Part shown: one piece after another, positions 8,526-16,311 of the stretch | Layout of the letters: each line of letters starts with the position of its first letter | Numbering within the stretch: the first letter of the stretch is position 1 | NCBI GenBank assembly: GCA_016781845.1 | Contig: JADDPP010000104.1 | Span: 1 to 59,674, forward strand | Source: Rubrobacter sp. | Lineage (GTDB): Bacteria > Chloroflexota > Chloroflexia > Thermobaculales > Thermobaculaceae | Direction: 5' to 3' | DNA: 59,674 nucleotides | The notes under the pieces: model-generated | Seen by the model: only the letters and a program-made list of their open reading frames with translations | Told to the model about the DNA's origin: nothing | The model's database searches: none | Program-made: the position numbers and the translations under genes

Positions 8526-11003
8526 GTGACGGTAGGGCGGGGACACATCGCGAGGTGCGCAGGGTACATGCTCAAGGAGCCTGAGGCCGCAGGGCGGGAT
8601 GGTGACGAGCCGCGGGTATCACAGATGGACAGGGCCGGGTCCGGGGCACGCGGTCAGGGGCGGTTCAGGCACTGGCCGATGCTGCTCGCCGTGGTGTTCG
8701 TTGTGGTGTGTACGCTCGTGCCGGAGGCGCCCCTGGTGTGGTCGGGTAATGTCCCGCTGCGGCGCGACAACCTGCACATCTTCTACCCCCTTAACGATCT
8801 GACTGGCAAGATCCTTCGGTCAGGCCAGTTGCCTGTGTGGAACCCGTATCAGATGGGTGGGATGCCGCTGATGGGGGACCCGGAGGCGGGGTGGGGCAGC
8901 CTGAGCAGTATGATCGCGTACGCGTTCCTTCCGCTTGGTTATGCGACGGCGGCTACCCTTGCCGCGCAAAAGGCGCTCGCTGCCGTTGGGACGCTGTTAT
9001 GGGTGCGGGCGACGGGGGCGAGCCTCCCCGGCGCTGTGCTCTCCGCGCTCGCGTACGGCTTGTCGGGTCCCCTGCTCGGTCCACTTACGAATACCTCGTA
9101 CGGCAACCTCTCGTACATCGGCACGTATGCCTGGTTCCCCTGGATGCTGCTGGGGGCGGAGATCGCACTGAGACAGCGGGGGCGGGCGCGGCTGGTCGGC
9201 TGGTGCCTCCTTGGGTTCGCGGGGTCGCAGGAGTTGAGCGTCTGGGCGGGGCAGGGCGCCTACTACGCTTTCCTCGGCACTGCAGCTTACGTGACGTTCC
9301 AGACCCTGCTTGGGTCCGCCGCCGGTGGGCTGGGGCTGCTGGCGCGAGTGCGCGCGCTGCTCGCGCACTCCGTCGTGATGGGCGCAGTAACTATCCTGCT
9401 GTCGGCGTGGACGCTCTTCCCCAGGCTCGAGTTCGTGCTTGCTTCCAACCTGCGCGGCGGTTACGACGAGGGGGAGCAGCAGTTCGGGCCCGGCGCCCTG
9501 GCCACGCTGCCTCTCAGGTTCTTCCAACTGGGCGGGGCATACGTGGGGGCGGGGGTAATCGCGCTCGCGATAGGCGCCCTGCTGCTCCGCCCTTCTCGAC
9601 TGCAGTGGTTCTACGCGGGCATGTTCCTGGTCACGTACCTGGCATCGCTCTGGTCGGTCGTGGAGATAGTGGAGTCTTCTTCGCTCCTGCGCTTCGTGTT
9701 CGGCCTCGTGCCGGGTGCGCTGCAGCTGCACTTTCACGATCCCCAGCGCATCGTGTTTGTAGGCTTGCTGTTCGGAGCCGCGCTTGCCGGATCCGCCCTC
9801 GACTCCGCTCTAACGGCAACAGGCGCACGCCGGGTGGGTATGCTTGCCGCCATGATGATGGCGGCAGGAGTTCCTGTCATCGTGGGGCCCGGAGCGCTCG
9901 CCCTCGACGGGTACTGGCTGTTCTACCTGGGCTCGACAGTGTTCGTTTCGCTTCTGCTGCTGGCGTGGAGGGGCGGGCCGTGGGCAAGAGCCGCGGCTCT
10001 CCTCATCGTCGTACTTACCGCGTCTGAGCTCATATATGCTGTCTTCACATTCCATGGGGGTTCCCTCGCCAGCATGGGCGACCCCAGGCGATACTATAAT
10101 GCCGCCAGCGTCCGTGCGAGTGTGGACCTGCTCTCCTCGATGCCACAGCAGCGCGCGAGGTACTTCGGATACTCTCCCCTCGCGCTGCAGAGGCGTCCGG
10201 ATGTTGTGTACCGCGCATATCTCTGGGTTCCCTGGTCGCTACGTCTGCTTGCCACTAGCCAGGCTACCGTACATCGCTTGGAGGACGTTCAGGGATACAA
10301 CCCCCTCCACCTGCAGGTCTACGACGCCCTTCTCTCGACTGCAAACGGCGGTCGGAGCGAGAACTACCGAAACGCGTACATCACCTCCGATGCGCTGCAC
10401 TCCCCGCTCCTGCAGATGCTCAACGTTCGGTACGTTCTGACAACGAGCGGGACGAAGCTGGGGCCGCCGTACGAGCTCAGGTCTCGACACAAGCAGACTT
10501 GGCTCTATGAGAACACCCGCGCGTTGCCGAGAGCGTGGGTTGTGCATGGTCTGCTGATGAGCGCCGATGGGGACAGGGCGTTGCAACTCATCAACGAGGG
10601 AGAAGTCGATCCTCGTGAGACGGGCGTCGTCTCCAGGCCGGTCAGCGGCGTGCGTCCTCGCGCTGGGGCGGACTCCACGGCCATAACCGAGTACCAGGCA
10701 GGGCGTATCACCGTGCGCGCACGCCTGGCTTCGACTGGCTTGCTAGTGCTGGCGGAGCTCGATTACCCTGCCTGGAAGGTCGAGGTGGACGGCAAGCCCG
10801 CGCAGGTCGTGCGGGCTAACGGTGCGTTGAGGGCGGTACGCGTGCCGGAGGGAACGCACACGGTGGTCTGGAGATTCGACTCAACGCCGACGAGGCTTGG
10901 ATTCGCACTCAGCACGCTAGGGGTGCTGGCTCTCGCGGCATTGTACTGGCTTATGCCCGGTCTGACCAGGGTGCGTGTTCTCTCTTTTATGCGCCTACCG
11001 TGA
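8526..11003 (+). CDS. YfhO-type membrane protein
   Basis: 825 aa; LRRDNLHIFYPLNDLTGKILRSGQLPVWNPYQMGGMPLMGDPEAG... and C-terminal YPAWKVEVDGKPAQVVRANGALRAVRVPEGTHTVVWRF typical of YfhO-like proteins. Confidence 0.85.
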   Translation: MTVGRGHIARCAGYMLKEPEAAGRDGDEPRVSQMDRAGSGARGQGRFRHWPMLLAVVFVVVCTLVPEAPLVWSGNVPLRRDNLHIFYPLNDLTGKILRSGQLPVWNPYQMGGMPLMGDPEAGWGSLSSMIAYAFLPLGYATAATLAAQKALAAVGTLLWVRATGASLPGAVLSALAYGLSGPLLGPLTNTSYGNLSYIGTYAWFPWMLLGAEIALRQRGRARLVGWCLLGFAGSQELSVWAGQGAYYAFLGTAAYVTFQTLLGSAAGGLGLLARVRALLAHSVVMGAVTILLSAWTLFPRLEFVLASNLRGGYDEGEQQFGPGALATLPLRFFQLGGAYVGAGVIALAIGALLLRPSRLQWFYAGMFLVTYLASLWSVVEIVESSSLLRFVFGLVPGALQLHFHDPQRIVFVGLLFGAALAGSALDSALTATGARRVGMLAAMMMAAGVPVIVGPGALALDGYWLFYLGSTVFVSLLLLAWRGGPWARAAALLIVVLTASELIYAVFTFHGGSLASMGDPRRYYNAASVRASVDLLSSMPQQRARYFGYSPLALQRRPDVVYRAYLWVPWSLRLLATSQATVHRLEDVQGYNPLHLQVYDALLSTANGGRSENYRNAYITSDALHSPLLQMLNVRYVLTTSGTKLGPPYELRSRHKQTWLYENTRALPRAWVVHGLLMSADGDRALQLINEGEVDPRETGVVSRPVSGVRPRAGADSTAITEYQAGRITVRARLASTGLLVLAELDYPAWKVEVDGKPAQVVRANGALRAVRVPEGTHTVVWRFDSTPTRLGFALSTLGVLALAALYWLMPGLTRVRVLSFMRLP

Positions 11004-11174
11004 GAGCGGCGTCTGGCGGCGCAGGGGCTGGGTACGCTCGCATCCGTGTCACCGTGGAAGTTCTATGAGCGCCGGAGTGTTTTTGCTGGTCGTGCTCGCC
11101 ACATAGTGGTATTCTATCTCTCATTCCCGCCCTGGTTATGTATCTGCGTCGTGTACAGAGGAAGAGGGAGAGAG

Positions 11175-12314
11175 ATGTCCAGCCCGTTCACCATTGGCAT
11201 CGAGGAAGAGTTTCAGATAGTTGACCCTAAGAACTACCAGCTCAAGTCCCATGTCTCGGAGATGCTACAGCAAGGCGAGGGACTACTCGGCGACCAGATC
11301 AAGCCAGAGATGCTTCAGAGCGTTGTAGAGGTGGGCACAAAGGTCTGCAAGGACATCAAAGAGGCGCGTGAGGAGTTGATGCGGCTGCGGTGCGGCCTGG
11401 CGGCGCTGTCTTCCCAGGACGGGCTGGTGATCTCCGGCAGTGGCACGCATCCGCTGAGCGACTGGCGGGACCAGGACATCACCGAGATGGAGCGGTACAT
11501 TGAGCTCGTACACGATCTGGGTGACATCGCCCGCGCCTTGATCATCTGGGGGCTGCACGTTCACGTGTACGTTCCAGAGCGCGACATAGCCATGGATGTG
11601 TTCAACGAAGCGCGATACTTTCTGCCCCACCTGCTTGCGCTCTCGACGGCGTCCCCGTTCTGGGTAGGCAGATCCACCGGACTCAAGAGCTACCGGCACG
11701 TGGTGTGGAATCAGATGCCACGCACGGGGATACCGGATGCGTTCAAGTCTTGGGCCGACTACGAGTCGTTCGTGGACCTGCTCGTGCAGACTCACTGTAT
11801 CGAGGACGCCACGAAGATATGGTGGGATCTGCGGCCGCACCCGAAGTTCGGGACTCTGGAGTTCCGCATCTGTGACATGCAGAGCAACATCCAGGACACA
11901 CTCGCGCTGGCGGCGCTGAGTCAGGCGATAGTCGCGAAACTATACCTGATGCGATCCCAGAACTACGGCTTCCGGCAGTACCCTCGCGCGGCGCTCGCGG
12001 AAAACCGCTGGCGGGCGATGCGCTACGGGATAGACGGAAAGCTGATTGACTTCGGCAAGAGGGAGGAGGTCGAGGAGCGCAAGCTGATCGAGGAGCTGCT
12101 GCTGTTCGTGGACGACGTGGTGGACGACCTCAATAGCCGGGAGGAGATAGACCACATCGGCCGCATCCTCGAGACCGGCACTAGCGCCGACCGCCAACTG
12201 CGGGTCTGGGAGGAGACCCACGACATCAAGGCCGTGGCCCAGATGCTTGTCGAAGAGACCATGTCGGGACTGGAGCCTGCGGAGTGCGAGCTGCGGGGAA
12301 TAGTCCGTGTGTAG
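11175..12314 (+). CDS. ybdK: Carboxylate-amine ligase, YbdK/GCS2 family (glutamate-cysteine ligase-like)
   Basis: MSSPFTIGIEEEFQIVDPKNYQLKSH start; purine-rich upstream sequence; conserved GIEEEFQ and HVHVYVPERD. The ORF track starts at 11046 but the ATG at 11175 fits the family. Confidence 0.88.
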   Translation: MSSPFTIGIEEEFQIVDPKNYQLKSHVSEMLQQGEGLLGDQIKPEMLQSVVEVGTKVCKDIKEAREELMRLRCGLAALSSQDGLVISGSGTHPLSDWRDQDITEMERYIELVHDLGDIARALIIWGLHVHVYVPERDIAMDVFNEARYFLPHLLALSTASPFWVGRSTGLKSYRHVVWNQMPRTGIPDAFKSWADYESFVDLLVQTHCIEDATKIWWDLRPHPKFGTLEFRICDMQSNIQDTLALAALSQAIVAKLYLMRSQNYGFRQYPRAALAENRWRAMRYGIDGKLIDFGKREEVEERKLIEELLLFVDDVVDDLNSREEIDHIGRILETGTSADRQLRVWEETHDIKAVAQMLVEETMSGLEPAECELRGIVRV

Positions 12315-12475
12315 TTGGAATCGCCAGTAAGGCCACAGCGACCCGTCGAGGTGCGCAGGGCGAGAAAGAGCCTCGGCTCCGGGTACGATGCCTCCCGCGC
12401 GTTGTCACCCTTGCGGCTGGGACTACGACTGTCAGGCGCTCCGGGACAAACCGATGAAGCTCAGCGACGGGGACG

Positions 12476-15400
12476 TTACGGCCTGCCCGCAGGTGAGGGT
12501 GCGAGGGGCAGGCGCTTCTCGTATCCGCTGCCGAGCTCATTGCCCGCCAGGTCCCGAACCGTTGCCGGTATCGCGAGGTCGAGAGGCGCCGAGACACGGC
12601 TCGTGATCGTGTAGGTCGCTTCCACCGAACCGGGGGTGTAGCTCCAGCGACCCGCTGTCGGTTCGCCGTCGCTTGTGACCGAGACCTCACTCAAGCTATC
12701 CGCTGACACGGGCTCACTGAAGGTGACCGTCAGAACGCTGCCCATCAGGCGCGCGCCTCCAACCCGTGGGGGTGTCCGGTCTAGAACTATGGTGTCCGAG
12801 TAGGCCAGCCAGTTGCCCTCACGGTCTGTGAAGCGCACCCACACGGTCTTCATACCCTCCCCACCGCCCAGGTCCCACGGATGTAGCCCGCGCGCTTTGT
12901 CCCACCTGTGCCACGTCTCTCCGTCCTTGCTCCACTCTGCTCTTACCTCGCTCTCCGTACCATCCAGTGCGCTGGTGGCGACGGTGGTATTGCGGTCGTT
13001 CACGCTCAGGAGTCCGGCGTCGAGCGGCGCGTGGGCGGCGAGATACGCTACCTCGGCCGGGGTGAGTGGGTCTGTCCACAGGGAGACATCGCCTACAACC
13101 GCGTTGGGGTAAGCCGGACCCTTTGCAGGGCCGAGGGTGAGTTCGGCGCCCGGCTCAGGTCCCCCGGCATTCGCGCTGCCCATCAGCCCCCCACCCTGAT
13201 AGAAGCTGACCGTCTCGCCGTCCCAGGTCACCCCGTACGCCTGCGCTACTCCTGGCTTCCAGGGCGCCCTCGCGATCTCCTTGCCCCTGATCTGCAGTAC
13301 CGCCCAGGCACCGCGCAGGCGAATATGGGTGTACTCACCCAACTGGAGCAGCGTCGCGCCCACGGGCGCTCCACCCTCGGCCCGCGCCCAGTACAACAGG
13401 CTCCCCTGCTTGCCCCTGGTGCGCCCGTACGTCACAGACGCCCTCTCGCGCAACGAGCCGCTGGCGAATGGCTCGCCCTCCCATTGGTAGCCGGTCCCGA
13501 GGGAGCCATCAATGTACGAGCTTACGTGCTTGCCGCTCTCCATCTGTGCGCCGTCGAGGTAATAGACGCCACCTACCGGCATCTCTCCTGACGAGTAGAT
13601 TCCGTACAGACCAATCTTCTCCGTGGGCTGTATGGTGTAGTAGCCACGGTACCAGCCCCCGCCGACAGCCTCCCACCTCATCGCGGGGCGGTTCTTATCC
13701 GTCAGCGCGGGGACGTCAACCTCGTCCGGATCGTCCGTACCCTCGTAGTACCAGCCGCTCAGAAGGTCGTTCGTGACCGGCTTGCCGTCCTGCAGGCGCA
13801 CGTAAACGGAGTACGTATACGGCTTCCCTGGCAGCGTAGTGACCGGGGATACAGTCGCTGCGTTGCCCTCCTTGGCCTTGGTTACCATCAGCCCTTTACC
13901 GCCATAGCGAGCGTAGTCGGGGGATGCCACTACCTTTACCCAGGCATTCAGGCCGCTCCAACCCTGCTCCCCCAGCTCTATGCTGGAGTTGGGCACGTAG
14001 TTCCTGGCCGGACCTTCAAGCAGGACTCCATCCGCACGGTAAGCGGAGGCGGACCTGCCTTCTTCAAGCTGCAGGGCATCCCAGTAAACCTCGTAGCCCG
14101 AGAGACTGACGGTTGCGTCCGTGGCAGTGGGGCCGGACTGGAAGCTCAGGGAGAGTTGCTTCCAGTGCGAGGTGCTTTCCGACGTGGCGGTATGCAGTTG
14201 GAGCGGCTTGCTGGCGACGCCCTGGGTCTGCAGCTCCTGCACCTCAAGCTTGCCACTGTTGCCCTTGGCCCACGCCGAGAGCGTATACAGGGTGCTGGGC
14301 TTGAGTATCACCTTCTGCGTCAGCCTACCCTCAGGCTCATCCTCTCTGCTCGCGCTCATCAGCGCGAGCGCGACGTGGTACGCGCCGGTCTTCGGCTCGT
14401 ACACGTCGCGCGCCTCGTGACGCAGCTGCGTGTCCCAGCCATCCGGAATGCCGCCTGCCCACGCCTCGAAGCTGCTGTTTCGCAGCATGTTTGGGCCGAG
14501 TGGGCGGTACTGCAACTGCCCCTCCGTTTTCGCCTCGCGGCCTATGTTCGCCATCGTGTTGCCCGAGAGGTTCGCGTTCAGCAGCACGCGGGGATCCGGC
14601 GCAACAATCACGGAGCCAACCGGCGGGCGCTCCTCGAGCTTCACCTTCGTGCTTACCACGTCGCTCCACGCGCCCGACTCGTTCTTGAACCGGGTGTAGA
14701 CCGTCTTCTCACCATCACCGGGCAGCAGCGTCCACTGCTTCGTCTCGGCGTACGGCTCCTCGAACCCGTCAGTGAAGTGTGGGTTGTTCGAGAACATCAT
14801 GCCCACGACCTTCTCTTCGGCGTCCCGCGCGTCGATATTGAGCGTGACCCAGCGAGAGCCGGAGGTGTCGGGGTCCTGAACCACCTTGATGTTGCTCACG
14901 GTGGGGGCCGTAGAGGTAGGAGGCGCCTGATCGGTAAAGACTGGACCGGGGCCGAGCAGGGTGATGGTCTTGTTCGGTCCACCCTTCAGGTCGTTCTGCC
15001 TGAACGCCTCCTCCCTCGTTCCCGGCCAGAAGATGTCCACGTGCCATCCCTTCACGAGGTTGCCCGTGTCCTCCGCCACGAATACCTGGTCCCCGTAGCC
15101 CTCGATGTACATCCTCGTGCCCAGCGGGATGTACTCAGGGTCTACAGCGACAGCTCCCCAGTGCACCATGTTCCCGTTCCTCATGATGCCCCAGCCTGGG
15201 TCACCAGGACGCTTCCGGGTCTCTTCGAAGCTTGCCGTGAAGAAGGTGATGGTGGCGTTCTGCTTTCTGCCAGTCTCCACAGGCGGACGTGTCCCACCCA
15301 GTATCTCCACTCCCTTGATGGACGTGGGGCTGGAGTTGGCGACCATCGCAGCCTGCACCTCGCTTGCAAGGTACAGCCGGTCTATGCCCTTCGGTGTGCC

Positions 15401-16009
15401 GTCCGAGTACCAGTACCTTCTGTTGCCTGGTCCTCCCCAGACGTTCCCGTCGTACACGACGAAGTAGCGCGCATCGGAGGTCACTCCCTTGACCACTATC
15501 CAGTGGGGGGCGGCGAAGGAGTCGTAGCGGCCGGTGCGCAGGGTTGGGTCAGCAGACCTGCCTCCCACGTCCACGCCGGGGCTTATCTTGCGCATGTCCA
15601 GGTTTATGAGCGCTATGTTTCCACGCTTGAGCACCTCGCGGATGTCCTGCGCGTTCACGATGTTGCTCTGGTGCTTCACGCCCCACTTACTCAGGGAGCG
15701 TGTGATGTCCGAGTGGTAGGTGTAGCCGTTGTTGCCCGCCGCCCTGTTCCTGCCGATAAAGGTGCGGATGTCTTTGATGGGAACCGAGAGGTTGCGGCTG
15801 TGCTGGATAGCCATAGCGACGGAGGTGGGGCCGCAGTTGACGCGCTGGTTGCCGTACGAGTCGTAGCTGGAGGGCTCTCCCTGGTAGCGGTACCACGACC
15901 CAGTCTGCCCGTTCGCTTGTGCGTGCGCCGGTCGCGACTGTCCGGCGGGCAGGACACCTGCGAGCAGGGCGCAGACGATGAAGACAGCGAGGTAGCGTGC
16001 CAGTTTCAT
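12476..16009 (-). CDS. Secreted multidomain protein: C39-like peptidase, 3D domain, Ig/CBM-like regions, LamG-like region, C-terminal SwmB-like region
   Basis: Signal peptide; NCGPTSVAMAIQ...HWIVVKGV...VYDGNVW (C39-like Cys/His/Asp); IPLGTRMYIEGYGDQVFVAEDTGNLVKGWHVDIFW (3D domain); FSEPVSADSL...VRDLAGNEL. Confidence 0.85.
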   Translation of the reverse strand: MKLARYLAVFIVCALLAGVLPAGQSRPAHAQANGQTGSWYRYQGEPSSYDSYGNQRVNCGPTSVAMAIQHSRNLSVPIKDIRTFIGRNRAAGNNGYTYHSDITRSLSKWGVKHQSNIVNAQDIREVLKRGNIALINLDMRKISPGVDVGGRSADPTLRTGRYDSFAAPHWIVVKGVTSDARYFVVYDGNVWGGPGNRRYWYSDGTPKGIDRLYLASEVQAAMVANSSPTSIKGVEILGGTRPPVETGRKQNATITFFTASFEETRKRPGDPGWGIMRNGNMVHWGAVAVDPEYIPLGTRMYIEGYGDQVFVAEDTGNLVKGWHVDIFWPGTREEAFRQNDLKGGPNKTITLLGPGPVFTDQAPPTSTAPTVSNIKVVQDPDTSGSRWVTLNIDARDAEEKVVGMMFSNNPHFTDGFEEPYAETKQWTLLPGDGEKTVYTRFKNESGAWSDVVSTKVKLEERPPVGSVIVAPDPRVLLNANLSGNTMANIGREAKTEGQLQYRPLGPNMLRNSSFEAWAGGIPDGWDTQLRHEARDVYEPKTGAYHVALALMSASREDEPEGRLTQKVILKPSTLYTLSAWAKGNSGKLEVQELQTQGVASKPLQLHTATSESTSHWKQLSLSFQSGPTATDATVSLSGYEVYWDALQLEEGRSASAYRADGVLLEGPARNYVPNSSIELGEQGWSGLNAWVKVVASPDYARYGGKGLMVTKAKEGNAATVSPVTTLPGKPYTYSVYVRLQDGKPVTNDLLSGWYYEGTDDPDEVDVPALTDKNRPAMRWEAVGGGWYRGYYTIQPTEKIGLYGIYSSGEMPVGGVYYLDGAQMESGKHVSSYIDGSLGTGYQWEGEPFASGSLRERASVTYGRTRGKQGSLLYWARAEGGAPVGATLLQLGEYTHIRLRGAWAVLQIRGKEIARAPWKPGVAQAYGVTWDGETVSFYQGGGLMGSANAGGPEPGAELTLGPAKGPAYPNAVVGDVSLWTDPLTPAEVAYLAAHAPLDAGLLSVNDRNTTVATSALDGTESEVRAEWSKDGETWHRWDKARGLHPWDLGGGEGMKTVWVRFTDREGNWLAYSDTIVLDRTPPRVGGARLMGSVLTVTFSEPVSADSLSEVSVTSDGEPTAGRWSYTPGSVEATYTITSRVSAPLDLAIPATVRDLAGNELGSGYEKRLPLAPSPAGRP

Positions 16010-16311
16010 GCCCTTGCGTGAATCCTATTCTATGCTCACGTCTTATCCGAGGGCATGATGCCCGCGGCGCCCGGCCGGGGAATGTACGTTACCACTACTT
16101 CAGCCGCGCCTAACGCAGTATACAAAACCACGTCGGTTCCGCCTATACCTAAAATGCGGTAAATCTGTGCTTAGTTTGGCTCGAAGCGCTGGTGACTTGT
16201 TCCATCTGGTGGTATGCTGATACGCTTCCCGGCCGTGCCGTATCATCGCCGTGCTGGCGTCCAGCGCAGGGTTCGGAAGTTTCTTTGGACATGAGGCTGG
16301 GTGGGTAGCTC

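Noticed and set aside
14156-16021. 621-aa plus-strand ORF
   Set aside because: Antisense to the well-supported C39/3D gene; His/Arg/Val-rich composition typical of a GC-driven shadow ORF
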